A DNA stretch of 64,000 nucleotides. Source: Berghia stephanieae (lineage: Eukaryota; Mollusca; Gastropoda; Nudibranchia; Aeolidiidae). The stretch spans positions 421,899 to 485,898 of the forward strand of contig CM067450.1 of NCBI GenBank assembly GCA_034508935.3, given 5' to 3'. Within the stretch, counting starts at the first letter, position 1, and the number at the start of each line of letters is the position of its first letter. Both the position numbers and the translations under genes were made by a program. The notes beneath the pieces were generated by a model. It was not told where the DNA came from. It made no database searches and saw only the letters and a list, made by a program, of their open reading frames with translations. Positions 39,918 to 52,397 of the stretch are shown here, piece after piece.

Positions 39918-39990
39918 ATGCCACGTAAAGTCCCTTACAGTGGAAAGCAGAAAAAACAGCAATTGCAAGACAGAAAAGCGAGGAAAAAAG
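39918..39990 (+). CDS. GNL1: GNL1 exon 1 with start codon
   Basis: ATG at 39918; encodes MPRKVPYSGKQKKQQLQDRK then ARKK; donor AAAAAG|gtattt. The basic start is nearly identical to the human MPRKKPFSVKQKKKQLQDKR, a nucleolar targeting type of sequence. Confidence 0.93.
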
Positions 39991-42900
39991 GTATTTTTTA
40001 CAGAATAAAAAGTTAAAGAACCAAAGTTCGTCATTGTACTTTCACTTTCGTTTTTATTTAGTGAAGTTAGTGAAAACATTTCACTGAAATAAATTAGATA
40101 TTAGTCGATTTCCAAACTTATCGATAAGGACGCTGAAACACACTTCGTTAGTGTTCAAAATATTGTGGGAACGTAATTGTTGTTGTTTCAATGTTTGTTG
40201 TTGTTTGGCTATTGAGTTGTGAATTGTTTTCATGCTGGGTAACCTGTTGTTAGGTACTTTGGTAAAAAATTCAAATTGGATTGGGCTCAATGAAACCTAT
40301 ATCATTTTAAAGTGCTTTTCAACACGATTCTACTGATACCAAAATTGTGAAAATCAGATAAGCAGAAGAAAAGTTATGTTAGTTTAATGGTGGAAATCCA
40401 AGATGGCGGACGTGTTTACATTTCTCTCCTGATTCAATCTTCTTGATCTAAATTCTAGAAATATTTAGGCAGTGACAATAGTACTCAATATTATTATTCA
40501 ATATTGATATTGAATCTTCTCGCTCCCCTCACCAGAAACACAAAACTTGAATGAAATATCGGACATCAAAACTTGTTCATTTTCGAATTGGATTTATGTA
40601 ATTTCTGCCTTCGAGAGGATTCCGGCTTGTGTGTGTACTTGAGATATCTAGTTGAGATTAGTTAGATACTTATCAGATTGGAGTGAACGACAAGATACAG
40701 TGATACAGTACAGCTAAGACTTAGATAGATCTGGTCATTTAACAAGTAAGAAGATGAGCTTAAACAGCAGTAGTAGGAAAGGTAGAACTGGCAGTGCCAG
40801 TACTAGTAGTGGCAGTAGTAGGAAAGAAAGCCCTGCACCGATGGGTACAAATAAGGCAAAAGCAAAAGCTGAGACTGAGACTTGCGGAAAATGTGAATAT
40901 GTATGCAAAGAGATTGAGAAATGCTTACAGTGCGAGCTCTGTGACCAGTGGTTTCATACTTTGTGTGAAAAGATAGATGATGACACCTATCAACTGTTGA
41001 AGAAAGACTCAGAAAAAGAATGTCCGCTGCTGCATTACTACTGCTCTAAGTCCTGCAACAAAGTGGCCTCAAAGTTCTTGGGCAATTTCATGCAGCTTGA
41101 AAAGGAAGTAGATAAACTCAGGAAAAAAGTAGAAGACGTAGATAAAAGTGTGAATATCATTCAAAAAGGTGAATTCACAGAGGAGATGATAGAAATAGTG
41201 AAATCAACAGCAAAGGATGAGATAGAGGCCTACCCTATGTCTGAGGCGAGTGAGATTAAGGAGAGACTCAAGAGAAGTACAGAAGAAAAGTCAGATAGAG
41301 TAAGACAAGATTTAAATGAAATGAGGAAAATCAATGAAACTGAGGAGAAGAAGCAGGCAATGGTGAAAAAGAACCTGGAACTAGAAGAGGAGAGAAATGA
41401 AAGGGCTAAGAGGGTGAAAAATGTAATTATGTATGGCATACCAGAAGCTAAAGATGGCGACAACAAGGAAGATATAAGAAAAGCCCAAATGGTACTCAAA
41501 GAGTTGCAGGTTCATGGAAACAAAGACAGCCTCAACCCTATAGAGCAAGTGATCAGATTGGGCAGAAGAGAAGATAGACCAAGACCCATGAAAATAAGTC
41601 TGATGTCAACGGATCAGCGTAACACTGCTCTTAGGAACAGCAAACAGTTGAAAGACCATAAACGGGAATGCTTACAAAAGGTGTATATTGGAGCAGACCA
41701 AACAATTATGCAAAGAGAGCAGGCCAAGGAGTTAAGAGAGGAGCTGAGGAGAAGACGAGAAGCAGGGGAAGATGTAGTCATATATAAGAAAAGGGTCATT
41801 TTCAGGGAGAAGTTTAGTGAACAAATAAGAAAGAGAGACAGCGATGTTGGAGGAAATGACTGGGATTGGGATGAGGAATGACTATATTGGAAACGTGTCA
41901 GTCCAATTGCCCAAAATGTTTCTGAGCAAGGACTCGAAGACAACAAGAAAATTCAAAAAAGAGAAGTACCAGTAAATGATAAGGAGGGGCAGCACGTGAA
42001 TATGAAAAATACCCTGAAGTTCATGTACACGAACGCAGACAGTGTGATGAATAAGAGAGAGGAGCTAAAGGCTATGGCAGAAGAAGAAGATCCAGATGTA
42101 ATAGCAATAACAGAAGCTAAGCCAAAGAATGCAACAACACACCCAACCATAGCAGAGTTAGGTATTGAGGGATACACTATAATAGCTAGCAGAGATTTTG
42201 AAACTTCCGGCAGAGGAATATACTTATTGGTGAGAGAGAACCTCAAGGTTAACCCCATAGAGGAACTCACAGATCACGACTTTAGGGAGAGCGCTTGGTG
42301 CTCGATTGGAGTAACTGGACAAAGTCAGATACTAGTAGGAGTGATTTATCGGAGCCCAAATAGCACAGGAGAAAATAATGAGAGAATGTTGGAGATGATA
42401 AGGAGAGCATCACAAAAAAAGCATTCAGAGATAATTATTATGGGAGACTTCAACATGCCGGAACTGGAGTGGAAAGGGATGGACGAACCAAAAGAGGGAA
42501 GCCTGGAGGAAAGTTTCATAGAAACCATTGAAGATTGCTACCTACAACAGATAATAAAAGAACCCACGAGACAGAGAAAAAACCAAAAGCCCAACGTATT
42601 GGACTTGATATTGATGGAGGAAGAAAATGACATAATCGACCTAAGACTGAGCCACCCACTGGGAAAAAGCGACCATGCGACCATATTCCTAAAACTGAGG
42701 GCGACATCAGAGACTGTAGATGAAAAACTGACACTCAGATATAGGAAGGCTGATCTAGAGAGTATGAAAGAGGAACTGGGGCATATCAAATGGGAGGAAA
42801 TACTAATCGAGGACACCGTAGGAAACAACTGGAGTAGATTTACCAGAGTACTTAACCAATGCTTCGAGAAAAACATCCCGAAAAGCAGAGGGAACCGGGT

Positions 42901-45900
42901 TGGGAGAAGAAAGCAACCTTGGATGACGCAGGAAGTGAGAGAGGCATTACGGAAGAAGAAGGCAGTAAATAGAAGATACTCTAGAAGCAAAAAGGAAGAG
43001 GATTGGGACAAATACAAAAGAGTGAGAAACGCAACTACTAAAATAGTCCGACAAGCGCATCAAAAGTATGAGAACAAGATAGCAGAGGAAACGAAAGAAA
43101 ATCCTAAAGTATTCTGGAGTTATGTAAACAGTAAAATGAAGACAAGACAGGGAACCTGTGACATAAAAAAAGAAGATGGCACTTGGGCATCTGAAGATGA
43201 AGACAAGGCAGAGGTGCTAAATCTCTTCTTTGCAAGTGTCTTTACAGTGGAGAACCAGAAAAAACTTGCCAGATATTGCTAAAACAAGTAATATAGATAC
43301 TACACAATGGCCGATTACTGAAGAGAGAGTAATGAAGAGACTACAAAACCTAAAGGAGAGTAAATCACCTGGACCTGACAAACTTCATCCTTACATCCTA
43401 AAAAACTTAGCAGAGCAGCTAGTAGAACCCCTAACCAAGATATTTAACCAGTCGATGAAAGAAGGAAGACTACCAAGGGAATGGAAAGAAGCTAACGTCA
43501 CAGCCATATTCAAGAAGGGAGACAGAAAAAATCCAGAAAACTACAGACCAGTGAGCCTGACATCTGTCGTCTGCAAGCTCATGGAACAGCTGATTAGAGA
43601 AGAAATGGTTGATCATATGACCAAGAACAAACTATTCAGCAAAGATCAACATGGTTTCATGGCGGGAAGGTCTACAGTAACAAACCTACTTGAAACAATG
43701 GATGACTGGACGAGAGACCTGGAATTAGGCAACAATTTAGATGTCATATACCTCGACTTCAGAAAGGCATTTGACAAAGTTCCACACTGGCGCCTAATCA
43801 GGAAATTGGAACAGTATCAAATTAATGATCAGACAGTCAAATGGGTCCGAGATTTCCTCAAAGATAGAAGACAAAAAGTGATAGTGAATGGAACAGCATC
43901 AACAGAGAGACTGGTAACAAGTGGAGTTCCACAAGGAAGTGTACTGGGACCAGTTCTCTTCCTGATTTATATCAATGACTTGCCAGACAATCTATCATCT
44001 AAATGTAAAATCTTTGCCGATGATACTAAGCTCTATGGAGTAGCTAATACAGAAGAAGAAAGAAACACCTTACAACAAGATTTGAAAAAGCTTGAAGAAT
44101 GGTCCGAAATATGGCAGATGGAGTTCAATGTAGATAAATGTGCAGTTCTTCACCTAGGAAAAAACAACAGAGAAGCAAACTATATAATGAAAGAAAAACC
44201 CTGCAGAAATCCAATGGGGAAAAAGACCTAGGAGTATTTATTGATAGGAAGCTAAACTTCAAGAAGCAAATTAAAGATGTTCAATCTAAGGCTAGTAAAA
44301 CACTCGGAATAGTGAAAAGAAATTTCAAGAATCTGAAAACAAAACACATGACTACCATCTACAAGACTATGGTTAGATCAAAGCTGGAATATGCTAACTG
44401 CATATGGTATCCGAAGTTTGAGGGAGACAAAGACAGTTTGGAAAGAGTGCAAAGGAGAGCAACAAAACTTATCACACACCTGAAAGACAAAACATACTGT
44501 GAGAGATTGAAAGAATTAAATCTCCCGACCTTAGATTACAGGAGAAGAAGGGGAGATATGATCCAAACATATAAAATAGTAAAGGGAATAGACAGGGTAG
44601 AGGCAGGATTCCTTAAACCAAACAAGAACATTCAGACACGAGGAAACAGCAAGAAACTGAAAAAAGAACGTTTTAAAACAAATGAAAGAAGGAACTTTTT
44701 TTCATCTAGAATTGTAAATAACTGGAATAAACTACAAGAAACCACAGTATCAGCAAAAAATTTGAATAAATTCAAAGCAGAGTTGGAGATAAGCAACACC
44801 CTAGGAAACAAGTTCAATTATAAAAATTGGTCCAATCATTAATAGATGAGGAGGAGCGAAGGAGACTACACCAAGTCTAAAAGCTCTATACAGAGGTATC
44901 CAGGTATCCAGGTATTAATGGCTGAAAAAATGGTCTTCTATTTGCCTTTGTTATTTACTGACGGACTTTGTGACCTGAAACTGTTGCATTTCCGGTAGTA
45001 AACCACCATTTGGATTTAAAAACTGGTATAAAATGTCCGCTAAGATTTTGAGTAAGGATTTTGCTGGAACGAATTTCATGGATGCGGTATACAGCTTTGC
45101 TCTGAATTTAATTTTACGAAATTTTTCTCTTAATGCTCTGGAAAAAAAAACTTGATCTCTATTTGTCCAAACGGATTCCGTTCTCAAGATTTTTTTTTTT
45201 GGGGGGGGGGGGTATTTGCGAGAGTGTCTGTGTGAATGATGAATGTGTATTCATTTTTTTTTGGTTTTTGCCAGTGCTTGAGCGCTCTGTCTTTTATTCC
45301 CAACTTTCTGTTAGACTTCTAACTTGAGTTTGTCCTATCCTGTCTTTCAACATCTGTTCCCGTCTTGAGACTTTGACTTTGTTATTTAGGTTTACTTCTG
45401 TTCTCTCTTTGATAGTGCAGCGCAAAATGAAAAAGTGAATGCGCCATGGAGTATTTGCGATAGCACAACTTTTTGATAAAACCAACCTCGCGTCCATAAT
45501 CCATCAGCTACTGGAGGCTACTGACCATTCGGAGAAATAGAGCCGGCTTTAATTTTATTAAAAAGTTAAGATGTTAAATCTTCGTGCCTTCATGAAATTT
45601 TGATTTACCAATTTCTCATTTTTTAATTATCCAAAGCTAAATTATACCCTATTTTATCCACAATCAAAAGATATTCTAAATTGTCATTGATTTAAAAAAT
45701 AAACTACACCAAACGTCTTCCTCCTGAAGAAAATAAGACATAAATCATTAAAATCCATCCATAAACAAAAAATCTATGGAATTGTTTCTGAGACCCATCA
45801 CTCAAAAGCTCAAAAAACCGGGTCACGGCCACTAGGCCATTTATCAGCTCCCTGCTGGAGGGCCTAAGGGACTTTTACCAAAGTACCTATTGATAACAAC

Positions 45901-48900
45901 AAACATGTAACATAGAAATGATTGAGATTATTGGCTATTAAGCTTAAATGCTGGCCTAATAAATTCGGAGCGTTTGTGTGTGTTGAACCCGTGACCTCAA
46001 GAAGTCGGGGAGAGAAGACTCTAATAAGACTAGGGTTAGAAGAGATCTTTTTTGGGGTCGTGGATAGCTCATGCATTGGAGTTGCGGTCTCCCCGCCAGG
46101 TGGAGTTGTTGTACTTGTAAGGTCGCGGGTTTAAGTTCCCATCGCTGCTGAGAAATTTTTATTCTTTATTGTCTTCTGGCACTTTCTTACTCACTTCATT
46201 TCTTGTTGTTATCATTACTAAGACTGTCAGTGTCATGTCATTGTTCTCCGCCGGGTGAAAAATAATCCTTTTTTCACCTTTGTTAGGTTTGGCTCTATTC
46301 CACTTACTCTTATTGTTTGGATCTTATTAAAGAGAAAGGAATTAATCAAATGTAGTGCTTGTGTATGGAACATATTTATTTGTTGTATGTACTGGTATGT
46401 TGTTCCCACCTGTGTTGTTGTTGTGGGCTGATTTTAGTTTTAGTTTTATGTCCATGAAGCACTATGGGTTCATGAGTCTTGTGTGTGTTTGTGATCTTTG
46501 GTGGGTATAAAAACCTCTGTGGGCTTCATTCTTTCTCTTTCTTTCAGCACTTTGATTCAATGTGGATGATTAATAGTTAACTTTGTATAAGTTTATCTCA
46601 ATCTCACGTACTGGGAGCGATTCCCAAACCTACCCACTTCGGTGGAGATTTTATTATTTTTCTTTTATAACATTGTGAATAAGATGTAAAAATCTATTCA
46701 TGACATTTGTCCTAAACGTTGTACAGTTCAAAAAGTGCTTTAAATCATCTACGGTCTTGGTTAATGAATGACTTTAAATCTTGATAATCGGATTGAAGGA
46801 TGAAATTAGCCAGAGATGATTACGTCATTCACTTTTTGATTGTTTTTAGTTTTCTTTAATTTTGTTTTATTTTTGTTTGTTTCTTTTTGTATTCATTTAT
46901 TGAATCATCCTCCCATCACTCACTCCTCCATTTAGTGTCAAAAAATGGGTTAGTCCACTTTCTTACCTCCCCTGACACATACATTCATTATATCTCCCCT
47001 GATACATACATTCATTTATCTCCCCTGACACATACATTCATTTATCTCCCCTGTCTCATGCATCTATTTCAGATGGGCCTAAATACCTGGCAGATTGGAG
47101 TGATGATGATAACGACGACGACGACGACGACAAGAACAAGACACCCACCCCTCTGAGAGTTGAGACAGCGCAATCAAGTGACGATGGGAGTGGGAGTAGG
47201 GCAGACAAGAAATTCCCATCTGGCACAAATGTAGAGAAGATGAACAGTCAGCCTGAAAGGAAGACAGGCCTATCTGTCAACACGTGAGATTATTTGATGT
47301 GTCACTTTGGTGTCAAATTATTGGTTGATTTTGATGTGTCACTTTGGTCTCAAATTATTGGTTGATGTTGATGTGTCACTTTGGTCTCAAATTATTGGTT
47401 GATGTTGATGTGTCACTTTGGTGTCAAATTATAGGTTGATTTTGATGTGTCACTTTGGTGTCAGATTATAGGTTGATTTTGATGAGTCACGTTGGTGTCA
47501 AATTATTGGTTGATTTTGATGTGTCACTTTGGTTTCAAATTATAGGTTGATGTTGATGTGTCACTTTGGTGTCAAATTATAGGTTGATTTTGATGTGTCA
47601 CTTTGGTGTCAAATTATTGGTTGATTTTGATGTGTCACTTTGGTGTCAAATTATATGTTGATCTAGATGTGTCACTTTGGTGTCAAATTATTGGTTGATG
47701 TTGATGTGTCACTTTGGTGTCAAATTATAGGTTGATTTTGATGTGTCACTTTGGTGTCAAATTATTGGTTGATGTTGATATGTCACTTTGGTGTCAAATT
47801 ATAGGTTGATCTAGATGTGTCACTTTGGTGTCAAATTATTGGTTGATGTTGATGTGTCACTTTGGTGTCAAAGTATAGGTTGATTTTGATATGTCACTTT
47901 GGTGTCAAATTATAGGTTGATTTTGATGTGTCACTTTGGTGTCAAATTATTGGTTGATGTTGATATGTCACTTTGGTGTCAAATTATAGGTTGATCTAGA
48001 TGTGTCACTTTGGTGTCAAATTATTGGTTGATGTTGATGTGTCAGTTTGGTGTCAAAGTATAGGTTGATTTTGATATGTCACTTTGGTGTCAAATTATAG
48101 GTTGATTTTGATATGTCACTTTGGTGTCAAATTATAGGTTGATTTTGATGTATCACTTTGGTGTCAAATTATAGGTTGATTTTGATATGTCACTTTGGTG
48201 TCAAATTATAGGTTGATTTTGATGTATCACTTTAATGTTCAACCATTGTTTCCTTTTTTACAGTAAATGTTCATCTTGGTTTGGTTATATTGTTATTGCT
48301 ATTATTTTTCTAATTATCATTATTATTATTACTACTATTACTTATTACTATTATTAAATTGTTTTTACAGTTGACTCCGCTTAATCGCACACCCTCAGGA
48401 TTTCGGGTTTGTGTGTCAATTAAGCAGAGAAGCTAGAAATGGCATCTAAGCATCAGTTTTCATGTAGGACCTTCCCCTCCTGAATTTTTTACGGGCTTGG
48501 ACCATCTTGTTCAAGACTTGGTCTTATAAGAAGGGGTTTAAAAAACTTTTTTTAAAATTTGTTGTTGTTGTTGTTGGTTGTTTGTATTTTGGGGGATTTT
48601 TTGTCTTTTCTTTTTCATGTTATATCAACAACAAATGTGACATTGTTCGTAAGAATAGTAACCGTGATGCAACAATTGCTTTCTATTCTGTCCAAGCTGT
48701 TTATGAAGCCTTGTCTTCAAACTCACCAATGTTGGTAGATCATCTGTCAAGCATTCTTCTTGGATGAAAGAACGTAGTTTGTCCACCGTGTCAAGTTTTT
48801 CAGTGTTTGTCAGGGGTACTATCATTTGTTGACGGTTAAACCTTCACACCCACAGACATGCACACACGATCTCACCAAAACACACACATGCGTGAGCGTG

Positions 48901-51458
48901 CACTCACACACGTCTTTTATTGTTTCTCTTATACCTTTCGATAGTTTTCTCCAATCAAGATGAATACAAGGTGTAGCAATTAAGTGAAGAAGGTGTGTGA
49001 TTATGCGGAGTGATTTTATTATGATTTGTAAATATGTGAGTGTGTTCCTTTTATTGGGGACCTGTGCTTTTGTCAGGATAAGACATTTAGGTGATCTTAA
49101 ACTAAGTGCATTGATGCTGTGCTCTTGGAATCTACATCTGTTCTCTATTTCAACCAGTTCTCTTTTGTCTTATTTTTTCTTTGGTGCTTTAATTGTATTT
49201 CTAGAACTTTTTAACCCAATGTCTTCCTTTTTACTTATCCTGATATGACCTAAATGTGTTGCAATCACCGTAAAACTCTTAAAAATAAACTGAGCAGTGC
49301 ATAGTTGAGTCCCTTGAAAAGACTCTTAACTCACATTGTCTCACTGTAGTCAGTCTTGGAATAATTGTAATATTGCTTAACAGGCGTCATGTCTCATACT
49401 ACATGTCAAGTCTTGCTGTTGGGTGGGGATCCCTTGGAGCATGTTTATAGGATGTTGCGCTATTAGAGTGAATTTAGTGAGATCCAGTCACCTTTCTGAT
49501 GGTCTAAAAATAAAAACAATCACAAAGAGCTGCTCACTGCCTGGCATTTTCCACTCTGAGCACTATTTCAGTGCTGGGTCAACTCGACCCCATTAGTGAG
49601 GTCAGCCCACCTGTGGAACAGGTAGAGGTCAGGGGGAATCTGTGATGCCAATGATGGTAATTAATTGCTGCAATATTTCATGGTATTGCTCAGTTGCTAA
49701 CACAAATATGAAAATGGTTCCCTCACCACAAGCAAAGCAAAGGTTTCTTTGATCATATGCCATGGTTGATAATAATGTGTCCTCTTAAGGCTGCTCAAAA
49801 GAGAGGTGTCAATTTAGTGGTTTTTGAGCTATCAATGAAATTAATTTGTTGTAATTTGCATATTACTAATTTAATTCCCAGCGGCAGAAAATGATTGAAA
49901 CAAGCATCATTGTAAAGTAAAAATGATGATCTTGACACATGCCAAGTTTTGTTGTCCGGGCAGTAAAATCTTAAAAGATATGAATTTTTTTTATTGTAAA
50001 ATTCTTATTTGGCATGACCTGGTGAGATCCTCATTTTCTCTCCCACACACATTATAAGACCATAAATATCCATAATTGCCCCCATTGGACACTGCACTGC
50101 CTGATCAGTTGACCTCCAATGACCTCACGCAGGTAGCTAGCAGGGAGGGTTAATGGCCCCTTGGGAGTTCCAACTAAAATAGCGCTGATTCCACGCAGTG
50201 TGCTGTCAACAACGTTCAATCGGTGCTCAAAAGTATTAAGTTGTCAACTTCCAACAAATTTTTGCCGTAAGTCATTAAAAAAATTTATTAAAATTTTTTT
50301 TTATTCTTCTGTCAGCTTTCGCCTCCATTTTCTGAAAGAATCAGACGAGGTCATGGATAAAAGAAAGAAGGAAGCAAGGAGAGCTGTCAAACGCTTACAT
50401 GAGGTAAAGGGACGGGATTGGTGATGGGCCTTACTGTGTGGGCTTGTGACGATTTAGGCCGTTCTCAGAGAGTCAGTAGAGCCAGATAGCCCGAAACCTC
50501 AACAAAAGAAAAGACTAAGAAAGATAGACAGGATAAAAGAGGGAACACGTTGATAAGTTCCCTCGGAGAGGAAGATCAGGCCACTTCACTGGGCCTAGCC
50601 TGATCAGAGGGAAAAGTTTGAAGGAGAAAGTCAGTGTTTCACTGCCAGCCAATTGTAATGACAAAATAAATCGAGATCAAGGTATACGAACACGATACAT
50701 TTATGTCGGAACTAAATTACGTGTATAACACAAATAGGAACGATACAACTCTACTTATCTATTCACCCTTTCTCCTGACATCCTGGAATAAGGAACACCA
50801 CAATGATAAAACAGGACCGCTAGAAAAGTGGTTTCTGTTCAGCTGGACGAAACTTACAAGAACTGACTCAGGTTCATATAGCGCCAGGCTCGACTCCTGA
50901 TTGGCTAAAAGTGGTGTTTAAAATGTCTAGGGAGGGTACGGTCAACTCCGGACTTGTTCAGGTTATGTCCTGGCAACCATTGCCAGGACATAACAGTGCT
51001 CTATAGTTTGACTCTGGTCTTTGGATCGGAACATCCTGGGTTTGAGTCCCACTCTGAGCAGCGCATAGTTGAGTCATTGGAAAAAGCCTTTACTCACATT
51101 CTCATGTGTAAAATGAGTTCCTGGCCATTAAAAGTATTGTCTCTGTCGGACAGAGACATCTTGAAAGTGTTTTAAGTTATTGATTTTTCTGTAGTTAAAT
51201 TTTTTTATCAGAAATCTGTTGGATTATCAGCTGTGTTTTCTTGGCATAAGTTGATTAAAGAAAAAAAAATCTGATAAAGTTAATGATGGGGATGATGAAG
51301 ACATACCTGCCGAATCTTATGAATTTTTTGTAATTTTACGAATTATAGACAAATTTCATGGCCAAATACGAAATTTTAAGGAAAATTACGAATTTTAAAT
51401 TCTTAATAATACTTTAATAATAATAATAAGAAGAAGAAGAAGAAGAACTACTACTATT

Positions 51459-51532
<74 letters not shown>

Positions 51533-51653
51533 TACTACTACTACTACTACTATTACCACTACTACTACTACTATTACCACTACTACTACTACTTCTACTA
51601 CTATCACTACTACTACTACTGCTGCTACTACTGCTTCTACTACTACTATTACT

Positions 51654-51703
<50 letters not shown>

Positions 51704-51706
51704 TAC

Positions 51707-51765
<59 letters not shown>

Positions 51766-52348
51766 TTGTGGTTGTTCGGACACAATTTCAGAAATTACAA
51801 ATTTCCTTGTCAAATTACTAAAAATTGACAAAAAATTACTAAATTTGAAGTTTTCAATTTGGCATGTCTGTGAAGAAATACGTTATTTGTTCTTTTTTTT
51901 TGATTTTCTGAATTTTTGTTAATTATTGTCAATTATGAGGACATTTCATCTTTTATTTCTAGACAGATGTGGAATTCGGCTTCCAGGATGTTTACCCACC
52001 ACACTTCAATCTCGACTTTCCAAAACGGCCATCTTGGGATTACAACATTTCCAAAGAGCAGCTGGAGAAACAGGAAAAAGAATATTTTCAAGTAATTTGA
52101 TTGGCTCTTCCCAGCTTGATAAATCAATATTTTTAGTTTCTCGTATTTAGATGTATGGGGTTGGTGCCAGATCGTAATTGGGGCATTTCTGGTAACAATA
52201 ATAATAATAAGAAGAATATTAATAATAATAATGATAATAATAAAAATAGTATTAATAATAATAATGATAATAATAACGATAATAAAATAATAATATAATA
52301 ATAATAATAGTAATGATCATAATGATAATAATAATAATAATAATAATA

Positions 52349-52397
<49 letters not shown>

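Larger units (their letters stand above)
40390..44925 (+). mobile_element. Nearly complete CR1-type LINE in GNL1 intron 1
   Basis: It has two ORFs in the gene's own orientation: ORF1 at 40754-41881 and ORF2 at 41996-44842. After the stop, a short 3' region ends in AGGTATCCAGGTATCCAGGT, the kind of short tandem tail used by CR1 elements instead of poly-A. The 5' region includes AAGATGGCGG at 40400, a YY1-type word. The copy appears young: ORF1 is intact, and ORF2 is broken only twice, both at A-rich runs. I could not define a target-site duplication. Confidence 0.88.

Noticed and set aside
46045-46140. tRNA gene
   Set aside because: A- and B-box words are present, but the stems do not pair and the spacing is too long. 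It fits a SINE head.
46370-46680. Long terminal repeat with a TATAAAA promoter
   Set aside because: No matching second copy, target duplication or internal coding part could be found, so no LTR element is claimed.
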